Shown: positions 34,355 through 43,114, counted from the first letter of the stretch. The stretch is 64,000 nt of DNA from Paenibacillus pabuli NBRC 13638 (GCF_001514495.1 NZ_BCNM01000016.1:62001-126000); one strand, 5' to 3'. Notes: generated by a model not told the origin, from the letters alone. Numbers and translations: made by a program.

Positions 34355-35533
34355 TTAACGGCTGCGTGCTGAGCGGAATCCATGTCCTTTGGCACGCTGC
34401 GCAACAATTAAGGCCACAAGTGATAGGAACAGGATGGCCCAGGTAAAGGACGATGCCCCCCATTGATTCAGAAGAACGCCTCCCGCCATTCCGCCAAGGG
34501 CAATAGCCAGATTCCAAACGGTTGTGTTGATTGGCATGACGATATCTACACCCTGTTCCCCGGCAGCTTGAGCAAGTGCGGTCTGCAGCAGGGTAGCCGC
34601 ACCGCCAAAAGTCAGGCCCCACAGCGCAACAGAACCAAAGATAACCGCAGCGTACTCACTCCAAAGGCCCAATACCAGAGAGATCAACGCGAAACCCGCA
34701 AGACTTATGAGAACCAGCAGACGTAACCACCGATCAATGAGAATGCCTGTAATCCAAATGCCCACCAAAGCCAGCAAGCCAAATATAAGTAACATGAGTC
34801 CAACCTTTGATTCCAGACCGACATCGGCGAGGAAAGGAGCAATATAGGTATACAGAATATTATGAGCCAGCATCCAAGCCAAAACGACGGTCAAAATGGG
34901 AATTACACCAGGGGTGAACAGCACCTGTATTGCAGAGACGCGCTTATCAGCTGACTGTCCCGGATAATCGGGGACTTTCCAGAGCACCCAGAAAATCAGT
35001 ATAAACGCCAGCAAGGACATCAGCCAGAATACCGAGCGCCAGCCCATAAAGGAACCCAGCAGCGTACCTGCCGGAACACCGAACGATAAGGCAATCGGTG
35101 TACCAATCATCGCAACAGCCATGCCCCTGCCCTTGAGATGTTCAGGTACCATGCGCAGTGCATAACTGCCAATCAGACCCCAGGAGACACCGGCAGCGAC
35201 ACCGGCCAAAAAGCGAGCGGCAAGTGTCAGTACATAGTTGTACGAGAGGGCTGTAATGGTGTTAAAAACCAGAAAGCCGATGATCGACAGAAGTAAAAGC
35301 GGACGACGTCGCCAGCCCCTTGTCAGCACAGCGACAGGTATCGCGGCAACCAGAGACCCCACAGCATAAAAGGTGACAAGCTGCCCAGCCCCTGCCTCAG
35401 AGACCTGGAGCCCTTCTTTAATTTGAGGCAGTAACCCCGCAGGAAGCGTTTCGGTCATAATAGCAATAAAACCTGCCATGGCCAAAGCCAGCAGTCCTAA
35501 CCACGGAAAACGATGAGAAGATATATCAGACAT
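34355..35533 (-). CDS. MFS efflux transporter (DHA1 family)
   Basis: 392-residue proton-coupled exporter with 12 predicted helices. FIAIMTETLPAGLLPQIKEGL in helix 1 is the sugar/drug-efflux type of the AraJ/PbuE group. The loop motif AVLTRGWRRRPLLL between helices 2 and 3, and the GMAVAMIGTPIALSFGVPAGTLLG antiporter motif, are visible. It is divergent from a TetR gene, and two shared operator-like repeats lie between them, so it is probably repressed by that regulator. Substrate unknown; drug, sugar or purine export are all possible for the family. Confidence 0.9.
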   Translation of the reverse strand: MSDISSHRFPWLGLLALAMAGFIAIMTETLPAGLLPQIKEGLQVSEAGAGQLVTFYAVGSLVAAIPVAVLTRGWRRRPLLLLSIIGFLVFNTITALSYNYVLTLAARFLAGVAAGVSWGLIGSYALRMVPEHLKGRGMAVAMIGTPIALSFGVPAGTLLGSFMGWRSVFWLMSLLAFILIFWVLWKVPDYPGQSADKRVSAIQVLFTPGVIPILTVVLAWMLAHNILYTYIAPFLADVGLESKVGLMLLIFGLLALVGIWITGILIDRWLRLLVLISLAGFALISLVLGLWSEYAAVIFGSVALWGLTFGGAATLLQTALAQAAGEQGVDIVMPINTTVWNLAIALGGMAGGVLLNQWGASSFTWAILFLSLVALIVAQRAKGHGFRSARSR

Positions 35534-35574
35534 CAGTGCAGCTCCTTTTAGGATAGTGTAGTCAAGCTATCGAA

Positions 35575-35639
35575 TTATGGATCGATCATTCCTTATATTA
35601 TTCAGCTCGCCTCACCTTGTCAATGACTTATGGATCGAT
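35575..35639. promoter_or_regulatory. Duplicated TTATGGATCGAT operator between MFS and TetR genes
   Basis: TTATGGATCGAT occurs at 35575-35586 and again at 35628-35639. The second copy lies just before a TATAAT (35645-35650) of the TetR gene, so binding could repress both divergent promoters. Confidence 0.6.
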
Positions 35640-35676
35640 TAGTATATAATTAAGAAAACCCAAGGGGGAATCTCTT

Positions 35677-36291
35677 ATGGCAAGAACTGGACGTCCGCGT
35701 ATTTTTGATCGAGATGAAGCACTGTTGCAGGCGATGATGCTCTTTTGGGAGCAAGGATTCGAGGCCACCTCATTACTTCAACTTCGAGCAGCCATGGGGG
35801 ATATTTCAGCAGCCAGTTTCTATGCAGCCTTTGAATCCAAAGAAGCCCTGTATAAAGAAGCGGTCGAACGATATATGGGTACCTTTGGACGTGTCACGGA
35901 AAGCTTCTCGGATCTCACACTGTCTCCCAGAGAAGCGATTGAAACCACGTTAAGAAGTACCGCCAAAATGCAAACGGACAGCGCACATCCAATGGGCTGT
36001 TTGATAGTGCTGTCAGCCAGTACATGTTCTTCCAAAAACAATCATATCCGTGACGTTACCGCGGACAAAAGAAAGCTGACACGCAGCCGTCTGCAGGATT
36101 GTATCCAGCGTGCTGTGGATCTCGGTGATCTTCCTGCATCCACGAATGTGGTCATGCTGACCACCGTATTTGACACTTTTATGCAAGGCATATCTACACA
36201 AGCCCGGGACGGCGTCCCTCTTGCCTTGATTGAGCAGGCTATCACGGAAATTATGGGCATCTGGGACCAGCTTGTTCCGCATTTAGCCTGA
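35677..36291 (+). CDS. TetR-family transcriptional regulator
   Basis: 204-residue repressor. The N-terminal helix-turn-helix reads GRPRIFDRDEALLQAMMLFWEQGFEATSL...AASFYAAFESKEALYKEAV (about 5-55). The C-terminal ligand domain contains HPMGCLIVLSA, typical of the AcrR/YxaF branch. The AAGGGGG ribosome site precedes the ATG. It is divergent from the MFS exporter and likely autoregulated through the repeated TTATGGATCGAT sites. The inducer is unknown. Confidence 0.92.
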   Translation: MARTGRPRIFDRDEALLQAMMLFWEQGFEATSLLQLRAAMGDISAASFYAAFESKEALYKEAVERYMGTFGRVTESFSDLTLSPREAIETTLRSTAKMQTDSAHPMGCLIVLSASTCSSKNNHIRDVTADKRKLTRSRLQDCIQRAVDLGDLPASTNVVMLTTVFDTFMQGISTQARDGVPLALIEQAITEIMGIWDQLVPHLA

Positions 36292-36326
36292 TTCCACCTA
36301 CTAACTGTTAAAGTGTTGTACAAGCC

Positions 36327-36361
36327 AAAAAAAGGCACTCCCACGATTGGAAGTGCCTTTT
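36327..36361. terminator. Bidirectional terminator between TetR and OsmC genes
   Basis: AAAAGGCACT...AGTGCCTTTT with A/T runs on both sides serves the convergent TetR (plus) and OsmC (minus) genes. Confidence 0.82.
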
Positions 36362-36386
36362 CAGTATATTGTTTACTGCTGTGTTG

Positions 36387-36809
36387 TTATGGACGGGGAG
36401 TGTCTACCCCATTCAGAATTAGTTTGGGATGAATATCGGCGCTCAGGGAAGCGGAGACTGCACAATACTTCTCCTCCGCCATCTGGATCGCTTTCCAGAT
36501 GCGATAATCCGGGATATCGCCGTCCACCTTGAAGATCAGGTCAATGGAGGTAAAACCTTTTGGCATATCTTCACTGCGTGTACCCTGTGCTTCAATCTCG
36601 ATTCCTGTAATTTTGTCCAGGAAGGCGTCCAGAATCATCGTGATATCGATCCCCATACAGCCTCCGAGACCTGCCAGTAACAATTCCATGGGTGTAGCAC
36701 CCTTGCTGTCACCACCATAAGCAGCTGTGGCATCCATGCCGACCGCGTAGCCAGAGGGTCCTTCCGAAGTAAACGCGCGTTTGCCTTTCCATACGGTTGT
36801 TACATTCAT
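36387..36809 (-). CDS. OsmC family protein
   Basis: 140-residue OsmC/YhfA-like protein. Two redox cysteines are placed as in the family: LAGLGGCMGID (about 51) and EEKYCAVSASL (about 115). It starts with MNVTTVWKGKRAFTSEGPSGY. Ohr/OsmC proteins reduce organic peroxides, but the YhfA branch, which this resembles by the ATPMELLLAGLGGCMGID motif, is poorly characterised. It lies downstream of the amino-acid ABC operon, separated by an unusual structured element at 36827-36960. Confidence 0.88.
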   Translation of the reverse strand: MNVTTVWKGKRAFTSEGPSGYAVGMDATAAYGGDSKGATPMELLLAGLGGCMGIDITMILDAFLDKITGIEIEAQGTRSEDMPKGFTSIDLIFKVDGDIPDYRIWKAIQMAEEKYCAVSASLSADIHPKLILNGVDTPRP

Positions 36810-36826
36810 GATGTTTATCCTTCTTT

Positions 36827-36960
36827 CTTAGAATAGTTTACGCTCTGCAGATAACCGTTCCGGGTACGGATCGTTCATTCGGAGACAAAGGCGAACGCTG
36901 CGCTTCTTCAGAATCGATTCCGTTCCCTTCACCAGTCTGCTTATCTCTGAGAATTCTTAG
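36827..36960. repeat. Structured non-coding element between ATP-binding and OsmC genes
   Basis: The stretch is bounded by CTTAGAAT and ATTCTTAG, complementary at 7 of 8 positions. It contains several nested complementary pairs (AGATAA/TTATCT, GAATCGATTC, GCG/CGC). It overlaps the ATP-binding gene stop and has no plausible ORF, T-run terminator or known riboswitch motif. It may be a small dispersed repeat or leader RNA of the OsmC gene. Confidence 0.4.
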
Positions 36961-37703
36961 AATTCAGTAATTTGCTGCAAGAAACGACGTGTCCGCTCCT
37001 GGATTGGGTGTTCAAAAAAGGCCTGCGGACTTGCTTCTTCCACAATGGATCCATCCGCCATAAATACAATTTTGTTAGCCACATTTCGGGCAAACTTCAA
37101 CTCATGCGTTACGACAAGCATCGTCATGCCTTCCTGTGCCAACTCCTTCATAACGGAGAGCACTTCTCCCACCAGTTCGGGATCCAGGGCTGAGGTAGGC
37201 TCGTCAAACAGCATCACTTCAGGCTCCATCGCCAGCGCACGCGCAATAGCCACCCGTTGTTGCTGCCCACCGGATAATCGGGATGGATATGCATCCTGCT
37301 TGTCCGACAGGCCAACCCGATCCAGCAGAATCCGGGCCCGCGCGGCTGCCTCGTCCCGCTTAGTTTTTTTCACTGTCACGAGGCCTTCCATCACATTGCC
37401 CAGCACCGTCTTGTGCGGATAAAGGTTGAACTGCTGGAATACCATGCCGGTCTGGCGACGGATCTCCAGCACCCGTGCCCGCTGAATTCGCTGTGAATCG
37501 GCACTGTCGACGACAACACCATTCACTTCGATCTTCCCGCCAGAGAGCTCTTCCAGACCGTTCAGACAGCGCAGCAGCGTACTCTTGCCTGAACCACTGG
37601 GTCCCAGCAGAACAACGATATCCTTCGCATCAACATGCAAATCTATATTTGTGAGAACTTCATTTTTCCCAAAACGTTTGGTCAGTCCTGTGGTTGTAAT
37701 CAC
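36957..37703 (-). CDS. Polar amino acid ABC transporter ATP-binding protein (GlnQ-like)
   Basis: 248-residue ATPase with Walker A GPSGSGKST (about 34-42), Q-loop VFQQFNLYPHKTV, signature LSGGQQQRVAIARAL (about 143-157), Walker B VMLFDEPTSALDP and switch VTHELK. The IQRARVLEIRRQTGMVFQQFNL region is characteristic of the PAAT family (GlnQ/HisP/TcyN). Last gene of the binding protein-permease-ATPase operon. Cystine or another polar amino acid is likely. Confidence 0.95.
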   Translation of the reverse strand: MITTTGLTKRFGKNEVLTNIDLHVDAKDIVVLLGPSGSGKSTLLRCLNGLEELSGGKIEVNGVVVDSADSQRIQRARVLEIRRQTGMVFQQFNLYPHKTVLGNVMEGLVTVKKTKRDEAAARARILLDRVGLSDKQDAYPSRLSGGQQQRVAIARALAMEPEVMLFDEPTSALDPELVGEVLSVMKELAQEGMTMLVVTHELKFARNVANKIVFMADGSIVEEASPQAFFEHPIQERTRRFLQQITEF

Positions 37704-37719
37704 CGGTTCTCCCCTCCTA

Positions 37720-38364
37720 TCAGTAAGCCCGGGCCAGCCGGCGCTCCACTTGTTCCAGAATGGCCGAGAAGCCGATACTCATGATCCAGTAGATCACGCC
37801 AATCGCCAGATAAAACGGCATGTTAACATAATATTGCGCCACAAGCAGCTGGGCCGAGCGAAGCAGCTCCGTAACCCCGAGGGCTGCTACAAGTGACGTT
37901 TCTTTCAGCATCCCGATAAATGTGTTGCCCATCGGTGGAATAGCAATACGCACAGCCTGCGGGAATACGATTCGTCTCATCGTTTGAGCTGGTGTCATGC
38001 CCGTCGCATATGCAGCCTCCGTCTGTCCCTTCGGTACTGCCTGAATGGCTCCCCGGAATGTCTCAGAGAGAAACGCACCTGCGTTCAAACTGAGCCCAAG
38101 ACAGGCGGCTGTAAGCGAGCCCAAGGTTACACCATAATCAACCAATCCATAGTAAATAACGAATAATTGCACCAACAACGGGGTTCCCCGCATGATGGAT
38201 ACATAGAATCGGGCGATCATTCTGAGCCACATCGGTCCTTTCAGACGTGCAATCGCGACCAGCACTCCGATGATAAAAGCAAAGAACATTGAAATGACAG
38301 TTACATACAGCGTGTAATACGCCCCCTTCAGAAAGAAGGGGATATTCTCAAATACCAGTTCCAT
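37720..38364 (-). CDS. Polar amino acid ABC transporter permease
   Basis: 214-residue HisM/GlnP-type permease with about five helices. It has YVSIMRGTPLLVQLFVIYYG and the EAA motif EAAYATGMTPAQTMRRIVFPQAVR (about 137-160). It begins MELVFENIPFFLKGAYYTLYVT, a standard family start. It lies 16 bases before the ATPase gene and 31 after the binding-protein gene. It probably acts as a homodimer since only one permease gene is present. Confidence 0.94.
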   Translation of the reverse strand: MELVFENIPFFLKGAYYTLYVTVISMFFAFIIGVLVAIARLKGPMWLRMIARFYVSIMRGTPLLVQLFVIYYGLVDYGVTLGSLTAACLGLSLNAGAFLSETFRGAIQAVPKGQTEAAYATGMTPAQTMRRIVFPQAVRIAIPPMGNTFIGMLKETSLVAALGVTELLRSAQLLVAQYYVNMPFYLAIGVIYWIMSIGFSAILEQVERRLARAY

Positions 38365-38395
38365 GGATCAAACTTCCCTTCGCCCTGCCGGTTCA

Positions 38396-39247
38396 TTATT
38401 GCGCAGGCTCTTCACCAAACCACTTTTTGAAAATGGTATTGTACGTGCCATCGTCCTTCATGCCTTTCAGTGCATCGTTCAGAGCAGCTACAAGTTCCGG
38501 ATTGTCTTTACGAACAGCGATGCCTGCTTGGTCACTCTTGATGGGTTCACCTACGGCTTTGATATTGAAGCCATTCGCATCTACAATAGGTTTCAGCGCA
38601 TACAGATTGTTAATCGTTGCATCGATCCGCCCAGCGTCCAAATCTTTCAATGATGTGATGACATCATCATAGGTCTTGATCGTGAAATCGCCGACTTTGG
38701 GCAGCACTTCGTTACGAAGATAGGTTTCATCATTGGTCCCAAGGCCTACGCCGACCGTTTTCCCTTTAAAATCTTCCAGCTTGGCGATATCATTATTTTC
38801 TTTTTTCACGATGATTTTTACATCATTAGTAATGTATGGATCACTGAAATCCAGTACTTTTTTGCGGTCATCGGTAATCGTCATCTGGCTGATAATCGCA
38901 TCCAGCTTTTTGGATTGCAGACTTGGTGTGAGCCCCGAGAACTCCTGGGATACAAACTCAACCTTTACACCAAGACGCTTGGCAACCTCACGCGCGATAT
39001 CAGCATCGAAGCCGTCCATTTCTTTCTTGTCATTCAGGAAGTTGTATGGAGGATAGGTTCCCATCATGCCGACTTTCATGGTACCCGCCGATTTGATCTG
39101 CTCCAGTTCATTGTTCGCCTGTGCTCCATTACTGTTTCCATTATCCGTAGCTTTACTGCCACAAGCGCTCAGTACCAGCACCGTCATTAGCAACAGGGCT
39201 GTTAAAGTCCAGCCTTTGCGAGATTTCTTTGCATATGTTTTGTTCAT
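38396..39247 (-). CDS. Polar amino acid-binding lipoprotein (SBP family 3)
   Basis: 283-residue lipoprotein. Signal peptide with lipobox LSAC (Cys about 29), then an SBP_bac_3 fold starting IKSAGTMKVGMMGTYPPYNFLNDKKEMDGFDADIAREVAKRLG. The ligand region LDFSDPYITNDVKIIV contains the usual carboxylate-binding Asp/Arg surroundings. Codirectional with the upstream TetR gene, 180 bases away. The substrate cannot be fixed; cystine, glutamine and His are family options. Confidence 0.94.
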   Translation of the reverse strand: MNKTYAKKSRKGWTLTALLLMTVLVLSACGSKATDNGNSNGAQANNELEQIKSAGTMKVGMMGTYPPYNFLNDKKEMDGFDADIAREVAKRLGVKVEFVSQEFSGLTPSLQSKKLDAIISQMTITDDRKKVLDFSDPYITNDVKIIVKKENNDIAKLEDFKGKTVGVGLGTNDETYLRNEVLPKVGDFTIKTYDDVITSLKDLDAGRIDATINNLYALKPIVDANGFNIKAVGEPIKSDQAGIAVRKDNPELVAALNDALKGMKDDGTYNTIFKKWFGEEPAQ

Positions 39248-39427
39248 GTCGTTAACTTCCTCTCATGCATGTAGTCATGTCTTGTTGAAACTTCGGTTTC
39301 TTGTTTCTTTTTTCTTGTGTCTTTTGTCCTTAAGCTGCAGTTGTATCCATTATTCCCTGCTGCTGGCTTAATCATGTGAATATTTAATCCTGTTATCTGA
39401 AAATCATCCTGCAGTGCCAGCACATAT

Positions 39428-40060
39428 TTATGTACCGAGCAATCCGTAAAACTCAAAGCTTGCGGCCTCAGCTGCGAGCGTTGCTGCTGTCATCGACGAG
39501 AAATCGCTGTGCAGTTCCTCCGATCCGAACAGCCAGCGCGAAATCATGCCTTCAATCATGCTCACCAGCAGTGCGGCACGAAGTGGGACATCCATTCCCT
39601 CAGGCAGCATGCCAAGCTCAATAGCTCGTGCCATGTTGTGACGAAAAGCCTGCTCCACCGCCCCCCGTGTCTCCTCAACCAGTCGACGCACCGAATCCTC
39701 AGAAACGATGCCTCTAAGCAACAATTCCATAAAGTACCGATTGTCCGCGGCGAAGGAGAACAGGTCGGTAAATAGCTTTTCCGAAGCCCTCACCATATCC
39801 TCAACCGATCCGGCATCCTTGCGATAGCCCTGCCCGATCGCTTCAAGCAGCTTCTCCCTGCCGGTTAACACAATCTCCGAGGCAATGGCTTCCTTACTTT
39901 TGAAGTGCCAGTAAAAGGTGCCTTGCGCGACGCCAGCTTCACGGACAATATCGGAAATTTTCGTCTGGTGGTAGCCCTGGGTTGCGAAACGCTCCATCGC
40001 TATGCGTATAATTTGGTCCCGGCGTTCTTCTCCAGGTTCCAAATGGTTAATTTTGGTCAT
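39428..40060 (-). CDS. TetR-family transcriptional regulator
   Basis: 210-residue repressor with the canonical TetR_N domain (ERRDQIIRIAMERFATQGYHQTKISDIVREAGVAQGTFYWHFKSKEAI, about 12-58). The C-terminal domain resembles the YsiA/FadR-like branch by length and hydrophobic helices (GIVSEDSVRRLVEETR). Upstream lie three consecutive CAGT units that may form its own operator. It is divergent from uppP and upstream of the amino-acid ABC operon; either could be its target. Confidence 0.92.
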   Translation of the reverse strand: MTKINHLEPGEERRDQIIRIAMERFATQGYHQTKISDIVREAGVAQGTFYWHFKSKEAIASEIVLTGREKLLEAIGQGYRKDAGSVEDMVRASEKLFTDLFSFAADNRYFMELLLRGIVSEDSVRRLVEETRGAVEQAFRHNMARAIELGMLPEGMDVPLRAALLVSMIEGMISRWLFGSEELHSDFSSMTAATLAAEAASFEFYGLLGT

Positions 40061-40081
40061 CTGCTTGCCCTCCCGATTGAT

Positions 40082-40093
40082 CAGTCAGTCAGT
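40082..40093. promoter_or_regulatory. CAGTCAGTCAGT repeat upstream of TetR gene
   Basis: Three tandem CAGT units about 22 bases before the regulator start, flanked by ATTGAT and TAAT. TGAC/CAGT-type repeats are common in TetR operators, so autoregulation is plausible. Confidence 0.4.
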
Positions 40094-40162
40094 TAATGTA
40101 TATCCTATGGGATAACTAGGTTTTTGTCAATATGGTTTTACACCATTCATTACAAGCGTAAG

Positions 40163-40256
40163 TTGAAGTTGAACGCATTTGATAGCATAATAGATGATAG
40201 CTTTGTTCTAAAATGAACGGGCACTGTCAACCGTATGACAGCCTGTATGCTGTCAT
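40163..40256 (+). promoter_or_regulatory. uppP promoter and leader hairpin
   Basis: TTGAAG (40163-40168), a 17-base spacer and CATAAT (40186-40191) form a plausible promoter. ATGACAGC-CTGTAT-GCTGTCAT (40235-40256) is a perfect 8-bp hairpin just before the ribosome site and may modulate translation or be an operator. Confidence 0.5.
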
Positions 40257-40280
40257 CTGTATTTCAAGGAGGAAGAGAAA

Positions 40281-41093
40281 TTGGACTTTATATCATCTAT
40301 TATTATGGGCATCATCGAAGGTTTAACTGAGTTTTTGCCCGTGTCCTCAACCGGACACATGATTCTGACTGCCCACTTGCTGGGATTATCGGAGGGCAAC
40401 GAGTCAGTCAAAACGTTTGAGGTGGTTGTGCAGCTCGGAGCTGTACTTGCTGTCGTGGTACTGTACTGGAACAAATTCATTGATATGTTCCGCTTCACCG
40501 GAGGCAAAAGGAGTTACACCTCCCGTCTGAACCTTATACATATCTTTTTGGCCATGGTTCCAGCCGTAGTCATTGGACTTGTATTCCGGGACTGGATCAA
40601 AGCGCATCTGTTTGGAGCCCAAACGGTGCTGTACAGTCTTGTTATTGGTGGTATTCTGATGATTGTCGCTGAACGATGGAGCCATCGAAGTGAGCGCATC
40701 ACAACCCATGATGTAGACGATATTACGTATAAACAGGCATTTGTGGTGGGACTTTTTCAGATTCTCGCATTATGGCCAGGCTTCTCCCGTTCGGGTTCAA
40801 CGATCTCCGGTGGAATGTTTGCAGGGATAAGCCGGGTTGCTGCGGCGGAATTTACATTCCTGGTCTCTGTCCCGATTATGATTGGAGCCACAGGATATGA
40901 TCTATACAAAAGTATCGATCACCTGAATACCAGCGATTTCCCTATCTTTGCCGTTGGATTCATAGTCGCATTTATCGTAGCCATGCTTGCCATCAAGACG
41001 TTCCTGTCCATTTTGAAAAAACTGAGTCTGACCGTCTTTGCAATCTATCGCTTCGTGCTGGCAGCCGTATTCTTTATCATTTTTATCATGTAA
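40281..41093 (+). CDS. uppP: Undecaprenyl-diphosphatase (TTG start)
   Basis: Membrane phosphatase of 270 residues that recycles the cell-wall lipid carrier undecaprenyl diphosphate; overproduction gives bacitracin resistance. The family motifs are EGLTEFLPVSSTGH (12-25) and PGFSRSGSTISGG (about 170-182), with the catalytic Glu, Ser, His and Arg. It has about eight helices. Translation starts at TTG, 8 bases after AAGGAGG; no ATG fits. Single gene with its own promoter and terminator. Confidence 0.95.
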   Translation: MDFISSIIMGIIEGLTEFLPVSSTGHMILTAHLLGLSEGNESVKTFEVVVQLGAVLAVVVLYWNKFIDMFRFTGGKRSYTSRLNLIHIFLAMVPAVVIGLVFRDWIKAHLFGAQTVLYSLVIGGILMIVAERWSHRSERITTHDVDDITYKQAFVVGLFQILALWPGFSRSGSTISGGMFAGISRVAAAEFTFLVSVPIMIGATGYDLYKSIDHLNTSDFPIFAVGFIVAFIVAMLAIKTFLSILKKLSLTVFAIYRFVLAAVFFIIFIM

Positions 41094-41112
41094 CTTGATT
41101 TTCAAAACAAGT

Positions 41113-41174
41113 AAACCAAAGCCAATCATAATCTCAGCTTCCTTTGGAACTGAATTAGCCATTGGCTTTGGTTT
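41113..41174 (+). terminator. uppP terminator
   Basis: AAACCAAAGCCAAT...ATTGGCTTTGGTTTTT has a perfect 14-bp stem with a long loop and T run on the plus strand. Confidence 0.85.
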
Positions 41175-41255
41175 TTCGTTTGCTTTGGAATAAGCATTAT
41201 AAAGGCGATATGTACAACGGACTTGGGTCTAATATTCTATAGAAGTTAAGCTGAC

Positions 41256-41450
41256 TCAGCACCACTCTTTAACTTGAATGTTTCTATATTGATTTCTATA
41301 ATTCTGATGATTTTTAATCTTTCCGATCAGACTGTACCTTCTCTGTTTTTGCTCCTCCAGCCTTTTTTTCACACCTCTCATTAACAATCGGTATCTTTGG
41401 TCATCATTGTGGCTGAGCTGATGCATTTCCTCAAAAATCGTTTTACTCAT
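41256..41450 (-). CDS. Small basic hypothetical protein (64 aa)
   Basis: I do not recognise this protein. The 64 residues MSKTIFEEMHQLSHNDDQRY... are hydrophilic, with Lys/Arg/Gln-rich helices (RGVKKRLEEQKQRRY) and no membrane segment. It starts at 41450 after AAGAGAT. It lies downstream of the thioredoxin terminator and has no obvious partner. Charge pattern and an in-frame ribosome site favour a real gene, but the weak site lowers confidence. Confidence 0.5.
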   Translation of the reverse strand: MSKTIFEEMHQLSHNDDQRYRLLMRGVKKRLEEQKQRRYSLIGKIKNHQNYRNQYRNIQVKEWC

Positions 41451-41553
41451 AATGATCTCTTTCACTCCAATATTCACCAGTTTGTAATATACATTATACG
41501 GAGATGGCCTGAACAAATTCTTAACAAGCCCTTGATGCATCGAAATAAACAGC

Positions 41554-41595
41554 AAAAAACACCTTCCATCACAATCATGTGTTGGAAGGTGTTCA
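41554..41595 (-). terminator. Terminator after the thioredoxin-like gene
   Basis: AACACCTTCCA...TGGAAGGTGTT with a TTTT tail on the minus strand and an inner ACACA/TGTG helix. Confidence 0.88.
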
Positions 41596-41625
41596 AATCG
41601 ATCAGGTATATACGACTAATGATAT

Positions 41626-41952
41626 TTATACCTTGGACTCAAGTGTATCCAGGTACTCGGAGATTTGAGCAGGCGTTTTAGCCCATTTACTATGCAAATG
41701 TGCGATTTTCTTGCCGTTCTGAAATACGAGCAGGCTTGGAATGCCGCGTACACCGTTCTCTTCAGCAAAAGGCAGGAACTCTTCTGCATCCAGGGCATAG
41801 AAGGTTTTATCCGCATGCTGGTCAATAACGTCCCCGATAAAGCGATCGAGGTTTTTGCAATCTGGACACCAGGTTGTATCAAATTTAATGACGGTAAGAC
41901 CGTCAGAATTGATAGTATCACGATATTGTTGTTCACTTTGAATTCTTTCCAT
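41626..41952 (-). CDS. Thioredoxin-like protein (WCPDC active site)
   Basis: 108-residue cytoplasmic thioredoxin-fold protein. The active site is W28-CPDC (Cys29, Cys32), and the cis-proline lies in GVRGIPSLLVFQNGKK. The WCPDC variant, with Asp in place of the classical Lys/His, is typical of YtpP-like thioredoxins, which act in disulfide or bacillithiol-linked redox repair. It is a single gene with its own terminator. Confidence 0.9.
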   Translation of the reverse strand: MERIQSEQQYRDTINSDGLTVIKFDTTWCPDCKNLDRFIGDVIDQHADKTFYALDAEEFLPFAEENGVRGIPSLLVFQNGKKIAHLHSKWAKTPAQISEYLDTLESKV

Positions 41953-42056
41953 ATGTTATCTCTCCCTTGGTCGTTTTCTTTATAATCATTATAATCTTTA
42001 TAGCTCAACTCTATTGTACCTCGTATAGTTACAATTGAAAATAGGCTGACAAATGT

Positions 42057-42965
42057 TTACCGATGCTGCTTGTACAGATTGGCGGGACTGAGCTCCCGTA
42101 TTTCGTTAATCTCCGCAGCCGTAAGTGGTGCGGACTCCGAAGCCGCAATATTATGCAACAACTGCTCCCTCGAACTGGCCCCTGGCACGACAGCGGCAAC
42201 AGCCGGATGTGCTAGTGCATAACGAATAGCCGTTTGAGCCATGCTGCGATTGTCTATAACCAAACGGCTCAGGCCTTTGCGTATGATGTGCAATTCCTCA
42301 GGTGTATAGTCCAGATAACCCTTATCCGCCTTGGCAGCACCAGAATCGGCGAGAACCCCGCTTGCCACGGGTCCACGAGCGATCACACTAATGCCCTTTT
42401 GCTCCAATAAAGGCAATACTTCCTCTTCAGCCCTGCGATCCGCAACGCTGTACTGATTCATCACACTAACAATGGAAGCCCTCCGTACATATTCCCGAAT
42501 CACATTGGGACGGATGGAGGATATGCCATAATACCGGATAAACCCTTCCTGCTTCAGCTCCTCAAAGGCTTCGATCGTCTCTTCGATGGGATCATCCATT
42601 GTGCCACCATGCAGCTGATACAGATCAATATAATCCGTCTGCAGCCGTTTCAGGCTGTCTCGTACAGCCTGTTTGATATAGGCTTTGGATGGGTCCCATG
42701 ACCAGCCTTCTTTTCCCGGTATGCGACGATTACCAACCTTTGTTGCCACAATGACCTGATCCCGACGTCCCTGGATGGCCTTGCCCACAATTTCCTCGTT
42801 GCGACCGGCATCATACAGATCAGCGGTATCCAGAAGATTAACACCATGATCCAATGCTTCATGAATCAGGGATATCGCTGGTTTTTCTTCGATTCCAAGC
42901 GACATACAGCCGAGTCCAATCTCGCCAACCATAAGTTCAGACGAACCCAGACGATTTTTCTTCAT
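42057..42965 (-). CDS. Aldo/keto reductase
   Basis: 302-residue NADPH-dependent TIM-barrel reductase. The catalytic set is visible: Asp and Tyr in NLLDTADLYDAGRNEE, Lys in VIVATKVG, His in YQLHGGTM. The C-terminal VVPGASSREQLLHNIAA belongs to the cofactor-binding region of AKR11-14-type members (YdhF/IolS-like). It is monocistronic. The substrate is unknown; small aldehydes are likely. Confidence 0.93.
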   Translation of the reverse strand: MKKNRLGSSELMVGEIGLGCMSLGIEEKPAISLIHEALDHGVNLLDTADLYDAGRNEEIVGKAIQGRRDQVIVATKVGNRRIPGKEGWSWDPSKAYIKQAVRDSLKRLQTDYIDLYQLHGGTMDDPIEETIEAFEELKQEGFIRYYGISSIRPNVIREYVRRASIVSVMNQYSVADRRAEEEVLPLLEQKGISVIARGPVASGVLADSGAAKADKGYLDYTPEELHIIRKGLSRLVIDNRSMAQTAIRYALAHPAVAAVVPGASSREQLLHNIAASESAPLTAAEINEIRELSPANLYKQHR

Positions 42966-43050
42966 ATGTCATACTCCCCTTTCATACGTTCTGCAAGTTT
43001 ACATTGTATCATTCTTGCTGGCAAAAATCGCTTGTCATATGTGAACACAC

Positions 43051-43080
43051 AAAAACCCGGGACCTTACCAGTTCCGGGCT
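43051..43080 (-). terminator. Terminator after the 57-aa small gene
   Basis: AGCCCGGAAC-tggtaag-GTCCCGGGTT followed by TTTG on the minus strand, with one mismatch. Confidence 0.65.
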
Positions 43081-43114
43081 TCATACAATATGACTCATAT
43101 ACCAGTATCTATTT

